Below are positions 8,549 to 17,800 of a stretch of 49,722 nucleotides of DNA, one piece after another. This DNA is from Actinoplanes palleronii (GTDB taxonomy: Bacteria; Actinomycetota; Actinomycetes; Mycobacteriales; Micromonosporaceae), in the NCBI RefSeq assembly GCF_016862315.1, contig NZ_BOMS01000111.1:1-49722 (forward strand). The letters run 5' to 3'. Numbering within the stretch: position 1 is the stretch's first letter; every line of letters starts with the position of its first letter. A program made the position numbers and the translations under genes. The notes below the pieces were generated by a model. The model saw nothing but the letters and a program-made list of their open reading frames with translations, searched no databases and was not told the origin of the DNA.

Positions 8549-9358
8549 ATGACCTACGCTCTCGACGACCTCACGCTGCGCGAACGTTGTGCGACAGCCC
8601 TCGCCGAGCACCCGTCCACGAACCGTTTCGTCGCCACGGCCGTCAAGCCCAACGACCCGCTGGCCGACGTGGCCCGCACCGTTGAGCGGATGGTCTTCGA
8701 GGCCTCGTTCGGCCTGGACGAAGCGACCATGATCGCCGAGTACGGCCCGTACGAGGAGCAGAGCTTCTTCTTCCTGGTCATCGACCGGGAGACCGGGCTG
8801 CCGGCCGGCGCCGCCCGGGCGATCGACGGCGGTGGCAAGACCCTCGACGACGCGCCCGACATGATCGGTGTCGAGCTGTCCGAGATCGTCCGCCAGCACG
8901 GCATGTACGACGGCCGGATCTGGGACTACGCGACGCTCGCGGTGCTGCCCGAGTACCGGGCCTCCCGGGACAGCCTGGTCGTCAGCGGCATGCTCTACCG
9001 GACGTTCATCAACGCCGGGCATCGGGCCAGCGTCCGCCACGTGGTCTGCATGCTGGACCAGGCCGCGTACCGGAACCTGGACATGCTGGGCTGCCGGTTC
9101 ACCGCGCTGGCCGGCTCCGCGCCGTTCGAGTACCTGGGTTCGGCCGCCAACCGGGCGCTCTACATCCCGCTCGAGGAGATCGCCCGGTCGATGGGCGAGC
9201 AGGCCCACCAGCTGAGCCAGCCGGACACCGGCACCGGGCGTCGCCGGCCGGGCCTGCGCCGGATCACCGCCCGGCTCGCCAGTCAGGTCTCCTCCGGTGA
9301 CGACCTCGACCCGCACATCGTGCTGCCCGGCCTCGAGCGCCGTCGCCGCCCGCGCTGA
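8549..9358 (+). CDS. GNAT-like fold hypothetical protein
   Basis: This 269-residue soluble protein has a central region compatible with an N-acyltransferase fold: FFFLVIDRETGLPAGAARAI, WDYATLAVLPEYR (like the beta4-alpha3 region of GNATs and acyl-amino-acid synthases) and VRHVVCMLDQAAYRNLDMLG. The acceptor is unknown. The C-terminal 50 residues are Arg-rich and probably disordered. The ATG follows AAGGAG with an 11-base spacer. The gene stands alone, divergent from the RmlD-like gene, and ends at a clear intrinsic terminator. Assignment to GNAT is a fold-level judgement by eye. Confidence 0.6.
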   Translation: MTYALDDLTLRERCATALAEHPSTNRFVATAVKPNDPLADVARTVERMVFEASFGLDEATMIAEYGPYEEQSFFFLVIDRETGLPAGAARAIDGGGKTLDDAPDMIGVELSEIVRQHGMYDGRIWDYATLAVLPEYRASRDSLVVSGMLYRTFINAGHRASVRHVVCMLDQAAYRNLDMLGCRFTALAGSAPFEYLGSAANRALYIPLEEIARSMGEQAHQLSQPDTGTGRRRPGLRRITARLASQVSSGDDLDPHIVLPGLERRRRPR

Positions 9359-9376
9359 CCGAATCTGACCGAAAGT

Positions 9377-9408
9377 CCCGGGAGCCTGATGGCTCCCGGG
9401 GCTTTTTT
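9377..9408 (+). terminator. intrinsic terminator after the GNAT-like gene
   Basis: A perfect 10-bp GC stem (CCCGGGAGCC, loop TGAT, GGCTCCCGGG) is followed by GCTTTTTTG. It lies 19 bp past the stop codon. Confidence 0.9.
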
Positions 9409-9560
9409 GTGCTCGTGACCGCACCTGACGGGCGACTCGGGGCCGGGCGGGGCGACTGCTTGGGGCGTCACGCCCCGCCCGGCGAGACCCATGCTCCCGC
9501 CCACCCCTCTCCATTCACTCTTGAGTCACTGTCACGGCGCTGACCCGGCCCGGGTCAGGC

Positions 9561-9571
9561 GAGCGCTAACA
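9561..9571. promoter_or_regulatory. upstream LacI-type box
   Basis: GAGCGCTAACA is identical to the core of the box at 9789-9799, 228 bp downstream. The palindromic AGCGCT centre is typical of LacI-family operators controlling polysaccharide-degradation genes in actinomycetes. A second site at this distance could allow looping. The 498-bp gap 9359-9856 otherwise holds only the terminator and the arabinofuranosidase promoter. Confidence 0.45.
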
Positions 9572-9755
9572 GGGGGTGACCGCTAGTGGGCACGGGCATC
9601 GCCCCGGAGGGTTTCGCGTTCGGGACGCGCCAGCGGCCTGCGAAGCCCGCAGGGGTCCCGGCGGGAGCGGCGGTCTGCACCCCGGCGGACGCACGACATC
9701 ATGAATTTGATCTTGATTGTGGGGTTGACCCTGGGCCGGGCGGCGAAACGACCCA

Positions 9756-9785
9756 TTGACAAGCGTGAAACACGGCGGTTAGAAC
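9756..9785 (+). promoter_or_regulatory. sigma70-like promoter of the GH54 gene
   Basis: TTGACA (9756-9761) is followed after 17 bases by TTAGAA (9779-9784), or after 18 by TAGAAC. Transcription would start within or just after the LacI-type box, giving a leader of about 65 bases. Confidence 0.55.
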
Positions 9786-9799
9786 TGTGAGCGCTAACA
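9786..9799. promoter_or_regulatory. LacI-family operator over the GH54 transcription start
   Basis: TGTGAGCGCTAACA is an imperfect palindrome centred on AGCGCT directly downstream of the -10 element. This is the classic repressor position; loss of binding on sugar uptake would induce the arabinofuranosidase. No LacI-family gene is in the window. Confidence 0.6.
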
Positions 9800-9856
9800 A
9801 TCATCGATTTCCATCCCCGCGGGTTCGTCCCCTGCCCGGAATCGAGAGGTCACGCC

Positions 9857-11350
9857 ATGGTTCCCCGTCTCGAACGCTCCCTCTGGCGCAAAGCGCTCGC
9901 CGTCGCCGCGTCCGCGATCGTCGTCGCCACCACCCTGGTCGCCGCGACCGGTCCGGCCGCCGCGGCCGGCACCCTGCCCTGCGACATCTACGCCAGCGGC
10001 GGCACACCGTGCGTCGCCGCGCACAGCACCACCCGCGCGCTCTTCGGGGCCTACAGCGGGTCGCTCTACCAGGTCCGGCGCTGGTCGGACGGCGCGACCA
10101 CGAACGTCGGCACGCTCAGCGCCGGCGGGTACGCGAACGCGGCCACGCAGGACTCGTTCTGCTCCGGCACCTACTGCACGATCGTGCGGATCTACGACCA
10201 GACGACCCGGCACAACGACCTGACGATCGCGCCCGGCGGCGGTGCGAACCCGACCGCGGACCAGGGCTCGAACGCGGCCGCGCTGCCGGTCACCGCGGGG
10301 GGCCACAAGGTCTACGGGGTCTACATCTCGGCCGGCAACGGCTACCGCAACAACGCCACGAACGGGATCGCCACCGGCAGCCAGCCGGAGGGGATGTACA
10401 TGGTCACCGAGGGCACGCACGTCAACGACCGGTGCTGTTTCGACTACGGCAATGCCGAGACGAACAACAACGACACCGGCAACGGTGACATGGACGCGAT
10501 CTACTTCGGCAACCTGTGCTGGTTCTCGCCGTGCGCGGCCGGCCCGCGGGTCGCCGCCGACCTGGAGAACGGCCTGTTCGCCGGCGGCAACGGCTCGAAC
10601 ACCGCGAACACCGGCCGCAACAGCGCGTTCGTGACCGCGGTGCTGAAGAACAACGGCACGACGACCTACGCGATCAAGGACGGCAACGCGCAGTCCGGTG
10701 GCCTGGCCACCAGGTACAACGGCGGGCTGCCGACCCAGGCCGGGTACAAGCCGATGACCAAGCAGGGCGCGATCATCCTGGGCATCGGCGGGGACAACAG
10801 CAACGGCTCGGTCGGTTCGTTCTTCGAGGGCGTGATGACCAGCGGCTACCCGACCGACGCCACCGAGAACTCGGTGCAGTCCAACATCGTCTCGGTCGGC
10901 TACACCAAGAGCGTCACGTTCCCGGTCAACGGCGCCACCTACCGGCTGACCAACCTGCAGAGCGGCAAGGTGCTCGACGCGGTCAACTGCGGCACCGCCA
11001 ACGGCACCGCGATCGACCAGTGGCAGTCGCTGGGCAACACCTGCCAGCAGTGGAAGTTCACCAATGTCGGCGCGAACAAGTGGACGATCACCAACGTGAA
11101 CGCGAACAAGGTGCTCGACGCGACCAACTGCGGGCTGGCGCTGGGCACGGCCGTCGAGCTGTGGCAGTCGCTGGGCAACCTGTGCCAGCAGTGGGCGGTG
11201 ATCCCGGCGGGCAACGGCCGCTACGAGCTGGTCGTGGAGAACAGCGGCATGGTCCTCGACGACCAGGACTGCGGCACCGCCAACGGCACACCGGCCCGTC
11301 TCTGGATGTGGCTCAACAACACCTGCCAGCTCTGGTCGATCGCTGCTTAG
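9857..11350 (+). CDS. abfB: secreted GH54 alpha-L-arabinofuranosidase with CBM13
   Basis: This 497-residue secreted enzyme should remove arabinofuranosyl side chains from arabinoxylan or arabinan. A signal peptide (Arg-rich start, hydrophobic 12-30, cleavage near Ala36-Ala37) is followed by the GH54 catalytic domain (about 38-352). By comparison with the fungal AkAbfB structure, the nucleophile is Glu237 in DLENGLFAGG and the acid/base is Asp313 in GIGGDNSNGS. Residues 358-497 form a ricin-type beta-trefoil (CBM13) with three Gln-x-Trp repeats and paired Cys. The catalytic domain is better known from fungi and some actinomycetes. The ATG has GAGAGG upstream. Regulation is probably by a LacI-type repressor. 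Confidence 0.92.
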   Translation: MVPRLERSLWRKALAVAASAIVVATTLVAATGPAAAAGTLPCDIYASGGTPCVAAHSTTRALFGAYSGSLYQVRRWSDGATTNVGTLSAGGYANAATQDSFCSGTYCTIVRIYDQTTRHNDLTIAPGGGANPTADQGSNAAALPVTAGGHKVYGVYISAGNGYRNNATNGIATGSQPEGMYMVTEGTHVNDRCCFDYGNAETNNNDTGNGDMDAIYFGNLCWFSPCAAGPRVAADLENGLFAGGNGSNTANTGRNSAFVTAVLKNNGTTTYAIKDGNAQSGGLATRYNGGLPTQAGYKPMTKQGAIILGIGGDNSNGSVGSFFEGVMTSGYPTDATENSVQSNIVSVGYTKSVTFPVNGATYRLTNLQSGKVLDAVNCGTANGTAIDQWQSLGNTCQQWKFTNVGANKWTITNVNANKVLDATNCGLALGTAVELWQSLGNLCQQWAVIPAGNGRYELVVENSGMVLDDQDCGTANGTPARLWMWLNNTCQLWSIAA

Positions 11351-11378
11351 GGTGTCCTGAAATAAGGGCGAAACAAGT

Positions 11379-11412
11379 GCGGGGCCGCTGATCTTTCGGC
11401 GGCCCCGCTTCT
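11379..11412 (+). terminator. hairpin terminator after the GH54 gene
   Basis: GCGGGGCCGC (11379-11388) pairs with GCGGCCCCGC (11399-11408) around a 10-base loop. The T-run after it is weak (TTCTGTTG), as in many actinomycete terminators. The rest of 11351-11591 has no gene. Confidence 0.7.
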
Positions 11413-11591
11413 GTTGTCGGCGAATCGGAAAATTGTTAGCCGCGTCATGCCCGGTCGTGGAAAGTTCCCTGCTCAAGGGCGTGTATTGCAGGTCACTGGC
11501 GGATTCTTTGGAGAGTCGAGCGCGGTGCTCCCAGGCTGGACGTTGAATGTAGTCAGCGAATTCCGCGTTTATCCCTTTTAAGGAATGTGCC

Positions 11592-12866
11592 GTGCAGGCT
11601 GCCCGTGTACGCGACCCGCTCGCGGCCGTTTTTGTATTGTTCGCGCTGGTCGGCGCGGTCTTCGGGAGCTGGGCCGCCCGGGTGCCGGACGTCAGCGCCC
11701 AGGTCGGTGCCGGTCACTCCGCGCTCGGCGTGGCGCTGTTCTGCATCTCGGCGGGTGCGCTGGTCAGCATGCAGACCGCCGGTGGGCTGTGCGCCCGGTG
11801 GGGAGCGGGACGGGTCAGTGCCGCGGGTGCGGTGGCGGCGAGCGTCGCCGTGGTGCTGCCCGGGCTGGCCGGCTCGATGGGGTCGCTGTGCGTGGCGCTG
11901 CTGCTGTTCGGAGCGGCGACCGGGCTGGCGAACGTGGCGGCCAACAGCCTCGGGGTGCAGGTGCAGCAGGCGGTGGGGCGGCCGGTGATGTCGACGCTGC
12001 ATGCCGGGTTCAGCTTCGGTGGGCTGGGTGGGGCGCTGGTCGGCGGGGTGGCCTCGACGGTGCTGCCGGCGGGGTGGCATCTGCTGGCCGTCGGGGTGCT
12101 GGGGCTGGGGGTCAGCGTGGTGATCGCGCCTGCGCTGGCGGGGTTCGTTCACGTGGAGGCCGCGCCGGTGCCGAGCCGCGAGCGGCCCACGGCGGCCGGG
12201 GCCGCGCCGGTCATCGTGGTGCTGGGACTGATCGCCGGGTGTACCGCGTTCGCCGAGGGCGCGCTGACCGACTGGGCGTCGCTGCACCTGCGCGAGGACC
12301 TGCACGCGACGCCGATGGTGGCCGGTGCCGGTTACGCCGTGTTCTCGCTGGCCATGGCGGCTGCGCGGCTGCGCGGCCGGAGCCTGATCGTCCGGTACGG
12401 CGACACCGTCGTGCTGACCTCGGGAGCGCTGCTCGCGGCGGTGGGGATGCTGGTCGGGGCGGCGGCGCCGTCGCCGTTTCTGGCGCTGGCCGGGTTTGTG
12501 CTGGTCGGGTTCGGGCTGGCCAACGTGTTTCCGCTGGCGATCGCGAAAGCGGGGTTGCTGGGCGGGGCGCGCGGAGTGGCTCGGGCGTCCAGCGTCGGGT
12601 ACACCGGGCTGCTGGGTGGGCCGCCGATCATCGGATTGCTGGCGGGCGAGCGGGGGTTGCCGTTCGCGTTGACGAGCGTGTCGGCGCTCGCCGTGGTGGC
12701 CGCGCTGCTGGCGCTGGTGGTCGATCACCGCCTGGACGGCGCCGGCTCGGTGGCCTCGGTGCTGCGCGCGCAGGCGAGGGCCCGGCTGCAGCCGATCGCG
12801 GTGCGGGTCGAAGCCGCCGCGCAGAACCACAGCAAGTCCCTCTATCTGCTGCTCGACCAGTCCTGA
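11592..12866 (+). CDS. MFS transporter
   Basis: This 424-residue integral membrane protein has about twelve hydrophobic segments and a central loop at residues 195-210. GSWAARVPDV after TM1 and NVAANSLGVQVQ in TM4-5 resemble the FucP/YbjJ-like sugar and drug-efflux group of MFS proteins. Substrate unknown. The last 35 residues are hydrophilic and extend into the cytoplasm. GTG start with AAGGAA upstream. The PTS IIC gene starts 13 bp after its stop, so the two are probably co-transcribed. Confidence 0.82.
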   Translation: MQAARVRDPLAAVFVLFALVGAVFGSWAARVPDVSAQVGAGHSALGVALFCISAGALVSMQTAGGLCARWGAGRVSAAGAVAASVAVVLPGLAGSMGSLCVALLLFGAATGLANVAANSLGVQVQQAVGRPVMSTLHAGFSFGGLGGALVGGVASTVLPAGWHLLAVGVLGLGVSVVIAPALAGFVHVEAAPVPSRERPTAAGAAPVIVVLGLIAGCTAFAEGALTDWASLHLREDLHATPMVAGAGYAVFSLAMAAARLRGRSLIVRYGDTVVLTSGALLAAVGMLVGAAAPSPFLALAGFVLVGFGLANVFPLAIAKAGLLGGARGVARASSVGYTGLLGGPPIIGLLAGERGLPFALTSVSALAVVAALLALVVDHRLDGAGSVASVLRAQARARLQPIAVRVEAAAQNHSKSLYLLLDQS

Positions 12867-12879
12867 CCGGGAGTACCGC

Positions 12880-13947
12880 ATGCCCTCGCTCGACCTGCGC
12901 CGTTCCGTCCTGATCGGGGTCAGTCACATGATCCCGTTCGTGGTGGTCGGCGGTCTGCTGCAAGCGCTCGGCCTGATGCTCGGCGGGTCCGCCCCGCTCG
13001 TGTTCACGCTCGGCTCCCTCGCTCTCTACCTGCTCGCGCCGGTGCTGGCCGGCTACATATCCTTCGCGATCGCCGGCCGCCCGGGCCTGATGCCGGGACT
13101 CACCGCCGGCCTGGCCGCGACCGTGACCGGCGCCGGCTTCCTGGGCGGCCTGATCGGCGGTGTCCTGGCCGGGATCCTGGCACAGCAGCTGGGCCGGGTG
13201 CCGCTGCCGGAGTGGTTGCGGGGGCTGGCCGCCTTCCTGCTCGTGCCGCTGGTGGCCACGCTGATCAGCGGGGGAGCGATGCTCGGTGCGATCGGCCCGC
13301 CGCTGGCGTGGTTCATGCGGGTGTTCGGCGGGTGGCTCGACGGGTTGAACGGGGTCTCCGCCGTCCTGCTCGCCGCCGCGCTCGGCGCGATGACCGTTGC
13401 TGATCTGGGCGGCCCGCTGAACAAAGCGGCCTACCTGTTCGCGATCACCGGGGTGAGCGGCGCAGGTCTGCCCGGCGCCGGCATCCATGGCACCGGGCTG
13501 ATCAGCGGCCGCCCGCTCGCCCTGATGGCCGCCGTGATGGTCGCCGGGATGTCCGCCCCGCTGGCCTGCTGGCTCGCCACCGTCGTGCGGCCCTCCGCCT
13601 ACACCCCCGCCGAACGCCGCGACGGCCGCTCCGCCGGGGTCCTCGGCGCCCTGTTCATCAGCGAGGGCGCGATCCCGTTCGCCGCCGTCCGCCCGATGGT
13701 GGTGATCCCCAGCCTGATGCTCGGCGGCGTGGTCGCGGCGATCGGCAGCATGCTCGCCGGCGCCACCCTGACCGCTCCGCACGGCGGCGTGTTCGCCCTG
13801 CTCAGCGCCGGCCACCTGATCGGCCTGCTCGGATCGCTCGCGCTCGGCGCGACGCTCGCGGCCGGCGGTCTGCTGCTGAGTCGCGCCGGCGGACGAGACC
13901 GGGACCGGAATGTGACCGACCGGGCAGCGTCCCTGGGTGGCCGATGA
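12880..13947 (+). CDS. PTS fructose-type EIIC membrane subunit
   Basis: This 355-residue membrane protein has the fructose-family EIIC signature GVSHMIPFVVVGGLLQALG at its start, GGPLNKAAYLFAI in the middle and LFISEGAIPFA near residue 253, all hallmarks of FruA-type IIC. It lacks fused IIA and IIB domains, and no IIA, IIB, HPr or EI gene lies nearby, so phosphate transfer would depend on partners elsewhere. It may otherwise have become a transporter without phosphorylation, which is speculation. Operon position directly after the MFS gene. Confidence 0.85.
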   Translation: MPSLDLRRSVLIGVSHMIPFVVVGGLLQALGLMLGGSAPLVFTLGSLALYLLAPVLAGYISFAIAGRPGLMPGLTAGLAATVTGAGFLGGLIGGVLAGILAQQLGRVPLPEWLRGLAAFLLVPLVATLISGGAMLGAIGPPLAWFMRVFGGWLDGLNGVSAVLLAAALGAMTVADLGGPLNKAAYLFAITGVSGAGLPGAGIHGTGLISGRPLALMAAVMVAGMSAPLACWLATVVRPSAYTPAERRDGRSAGVLGALFISEGAIPFAAVRPMVVIPSLMLGGVVAAIGSMLAGATLTAPHGGVFALLSAGHLIGLLGSLALGATLAAGGLLLSRAGGRDRDRNVTDRAASLGGR

Positions 13948-14014
13948 CATCGATGATGCGCTAGAAAGCTCGGATCAGCCGGCACCCCCCGCCGGCGAGG
14001 AAGAGGTAGTGCCG

Positions 14015-14842
14015 ATGTCGCGTAGCAGATTCCTGATCCCGGGTGCGGCTGTCGTCATGGTCGTCGTCGTGGTGGCCGGGCTCGCCTTCTTCGGGAAGAT
14101 TCCGGGGTTGAACGCCGCCGCCCGGCAGGAGAAGCAGCTCACCAACGCCCTCGACGCGATCGCGCTGACCTCGCCGGACTTCGCGGTCGCGGTGCTCGAC
14201 AAGGCGAACGACCGGGACTTCTCCTACCGTGGCTCGGAGCGCTTCGACACCGCCAGCGCGGTGAAGGTCTCGGTGCTGGCCTGCGTGCTGCTGCACGCCC
14301 AGGACGAGAAGCGCGAGCTGACCGCGCAGGAGACCGCGCGGGCCAAGCGCATGATCCAGGCCAGTGACAACGACGCCACCACGGCGCTGTTCACCGAGGT
14401 CGGCGAGGTGGACGGGCTGACCGCGTGCAACAAGCGCGTGGGGCTCACGGAGACGACCGTCGACAAGGCGTGGGGGCTGACCTCGACCACAGCCGACGAC
14501 CAGGCCCGGCTGCTCGGCAATCTGGTCGACTCGGGCAGCGAGCTCACCGTCGACCACCGGCAGCTGATCTTCGACCTGATGGAGACGGTGAACGACGACC
14601 AGAACTGGGGTGTGCCGTCGGTCGCCAAGCAGGGGGAGCACGCGCCGGTCAAGAACGGCTGGGACACCCGCAGCGACGACCACAACCTGTGGGTGGTCAA
14701 CTCGCTGGGCCGGATCGTCTCGGAGGACCGGGAGACCAACGTGTCGATCGTGGTGCTCTCGCACGGTGACAAGAGCCTGAAGGACGGGATCGCGCTGGTG
14801 GAGAAGGTCGCCGCGGCGACGCGGGAGAACCTGAAGTACTGA
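14015..14842 (+). CDS. membrane-anchored class A beta-lactamase-like serine hydrolase
   Basis: This 275-residue protein has one N-terminal membrane anchor (residues 7-26) and an exported penicillin-recognising domain. The SxxK motif is Ser81-Ala-Val-Lys84, SDN is at 117-119, and the KTG box reads Lys-Asn-Gly (VKNGWDTR). The Glu166 region of true class A beta-lactamases is not clearly present, so it may be a peptidase or an inactive homologue rather than a resistance enzyme. The ATG at 14015 follows GAGGAAGAGG with good spacing; a GTG at 13937 would add an acidic 26-residue leader and overlap the PTS gene. Confidence 0.78.
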   Translation: MSRSRFLIPGAAVVMVVVVVAGLAFFGKIPGLNAAARQEKQLTNALDAIALTSPDFAVAVLDKANDRDFSYRGSERFDTASAVKVSVLACVLLHAQDEKRELTAQETARAKRMIQASDNDATTALFTEVGEVDGLTACNKRVGLTETTVDKAWGLTSTTADDQARLLGNLVDSGSELTVDHRQLIFDLMETVNDDQNWGVPSVAKQGEHAPVKNGWDTRSDDHNLWVVNSLGRIVSEDRETNVSIVVLSHGDKSLKDGIALVEKVAAATRENLKY

Positions 14843-14871
14843 GCGGTGGCCCGGGTGGGGCCACCGCTCAG
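14839..14871. terminator. bidirectional hairpin between convergent genes
   Basis: CTGAGCGGTGGC pairs perfectly with GCCACCGCTCAG around a short GC-rich loop. The stem begins at the stop codon of the serine hydrolase and ends five bases before the stop of the convergent GH2 gene. No T-run on either side. Confidence 0.65.
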
Positions 14872-14875
14872 AGCA

Positions 14876-17800
14876 TCAGCGGACTTCGGCGGTGTACAGC
14901 GCCGCGACCTCGTCGTCGGTCAGCGCGCGGTTGAACGCGTGCACCTGATCGATCGACCCGGACCAGTAGTCGGTCTTGTTGCCGGCGTACTTGGCCCGGC
15001 CCACCGACAGCGGCCCGGTGCTCACCACGTCCGGACCGGCCGTGGTGGCCGCGACCCGCTTGCCGTCGAGGAACAGCCGGACCTCGCCGGTGGTGTGGTC
15101 GCGCACGCCGACCAGGTGGTACCACCGGTTCAGCTCGGGCGTCACGGCCAGCCGGGCCCGGTTGCCACCCGGGGTGCTGAACGCGAAGGCGCCCTGGCCG
15201 TACTGCAGGTAGAACGGGTTCTCGGTGGTGCGGCCGTCCTGGCTGACCACGGTGGCGTAGTTGCCGGGGAGCTTGTCGAGCGTCACCCACGACGCGATCG
15301 AGTAGTCGCGGGTGGTGTCGACGACCGGGGACGTGGTGTCGGCGTAGTCGCCGTCACCGTCGAACGTGAGCGCGGAACCGGACACGCCCGGCGTCCACGT
15401 GGTGTTCCCGGCCAGGGTGAGGTCGCTGGTCCCGCCGCTGTCCTTCGCGGTGGTGCCGGTGCCCTCGTCCAGGCTCCAGTCGCCGTGGCCCGGCGGCGGG
15501 GGCTGCTGGGCGGCTGCGGCACCGGCCGCGATCACCTTGAGGTTGATCGCCCGGACCGGCGCCGGGTCGACCTTGATGTCCCGGCGGTCGTACGTCCACA
15601 GGCCGTTGAGCTCGGTCTCCAGGTCGGTGATCTGGGTGTAGACCGAACCGGACAGCTCCGCGCCGGCGGCTTCCAGGTAGAACCGCTCGGTGTTGTCGAC
15701 GTACTTGGCGGTCAGCGCGGCCTTGTCGGCGACCCCGCTGTAGATCACCGCGGGCGTGCCCGGCCACATGTGGCCCGGGGTGCGCAGGGTGAAGCCACCG
15801 TGCTCGCCGTCCATCGCGATCCGGGTCGCGTCCGGGTACGCCGGATCGGTGTTGTTGTAGTCGTGGTGGTCGATGACGTCGCCCTTGCCGGAGTCGCCCT
15901 TCGACGCGCAGCAGTTCACGCCGCTGTGCGCGTTCACGATCCGGGACGGGTCGGCGGCTTTGACCCGCTCGGTGATCCGGCCGGTCTCGGTGCGGTCCCA
16001 CTCGCCCCAGCCCTCGTTGAACACCACCCAGCCGATCACCGACGGGGCGTTGTGCAGCTGGTCCATCATCTGCCGGCCCTGGTCGTACCAGGCCTGCTGA
16101 CCGGTCGTGTTCGTGATGTCGGCCGAGACGAAGTCCTGCCAGACCAGCAGGCCCAGCTCGTCGGCGTGCCGGTACCAGCGGGCCGGTTCCACCTTGATGT
16201 GCTTGCGGACCGCGTTGAAACCGAGCTTCTTCGTCTCGACCAGGTCGAAGCGCAGCGCCGCGTCACTCGGTGCGGTGTAGAGGCCGTCCGGGAAGAAGCC
16301 CTGGTCCAGGGTGGCGAGCGAGAAGATCGGCTTGCCGTTGAGGACGAGCTTCGGGAAGCCGGCCACGGTCTGCACGGCGATCGAGCGCATGCCGAAGTAG
16401 CTGCCCACCTCGTCCTTGCCGAGCGTGACGTCCAGGTCGTACAGGTAAGGGTCGTCCGGGCTCCACAGGTGCGGCTTGGCGATCGGGATCCGCAGCTCGG
16501 TGTTCGCGGTGCCGGTGACTGAGCCGACCTTGTGACCCTTCTTGTCCCGCGCGACCGCGGTGACCTTCGCGCCGGTGGCGGCCGACTTGACGGTCACTCG
16601 CAGTGCGTTGGTGGCCAGGTCGGGGGTGGTGACGAGCTCGGTGATGCCGGTGGCGGCGACCGGCTCGAGCCAGACCGTCTGCCAGATGCCGGACGACGGG
16701 GTGTAGACGATGCCGCCCGGGTTCAGCGACTGCTTGCCCTTGGGCTGGTTCGCCCCGGTCGCGTCGGTGACCTCGACCAGGATCTCCTGCTGGCCCTTCG
16801 TGACCAGCGCGCCGGTGATGTCCGCGGTGAACGCGGTGTACCCGCCGGTGTGCTCGGTGACCAGGGTGCCGTTGACGTAGACCTTGGCCTGGTAGTCGAC
16901 GGCGCCGAAGTTGAGCTTGAGCCGCTGACCGGAACCGATCTTCCAGCCCTTCGGCACGGTGATCAGCTTGCGGTAGAACATGTGCGATTCGCGGCGCTCC
17001 AGCCCGGACAGCTGCGACTCGACCGGGAACGGCACGATGATCTTCTCGGCCAGTTTCGCGCCGAAGACCGGCTGCTCACCCGCGGCGGCGCCGGCGAACT
17101 CCCACGGGCCGTTCAGGTTCACCCAGTCGTCGCGGACCAGTTGCGGGCGCGGGTACTCCGGCAGCGGGTGCCTGGTGTCGACCTTGTCGCCCCACCGGGT
17201 GGTCAGGCGGTGCGTGGAGGCGTTCGTCGCGGAGCGGATGATCTGCGGGACCGTCTCCCCGCCGACGATCAGGCCGCCGGCGCCGTCGTAGTTGACCCGC
17301 ACCTTCTGCCCGGCCTGGATCGGCTCGGCGAGGGTGACGGTCAGCCGCGTGCCGCTCTTCGTGATCGACGAGATCGGCATCGGCGTGGTGTCCGCCTCGA
17401 TCACCAGGTGCGCCGCGGTCTGCCCGATCGTGGTGACCGGCGCGTCGAACTCGGCGGTCAGCTTGCGGCCGCCGGCGCCGACCGCGAACGCGGCCGGGAA
17501 GACCTGGAAACCGTCCGGCGGCGTGAAAGCGCTCTCCGGAACGAGCTGCTTCGAGAGGCCGGCGGCCGACCAGCGCAGGAACAGGTTCGCGCCGCCGACG
17601 TCCTGGAACATCTCGACGCGCACGTCATGCGCCTCGCCGGCGGTCAGGTGCACCGCCGCGCTGGTCTGCTCGACGTCCCAGTCACCGACCCAGTGATCGA
17701 TGACCGGCTGCCCGTCCAGGAGGAACCGGAACCCGTTGTCGCCGATCATGAAGAACGTGTAGTCGCCGGTGGCCGGCGCGGTCAGCTTGCCGGTCCAGCG

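Noticed and set aside
11553..13950. Two long minus-strand frames opposite the MFS and PTS genes
   Set aside because: Low-complexity His/Arg/Gln and Glu/Gly-rich composition; plus-strand proteins show complete membrane domains.
14015..14842. Beta-lactam resistance gene
   Set aside because: SxxK and SDN are present but the Glu166 region is not convincing and the KTG box is KNG; a general serine hydrolase call is safer.
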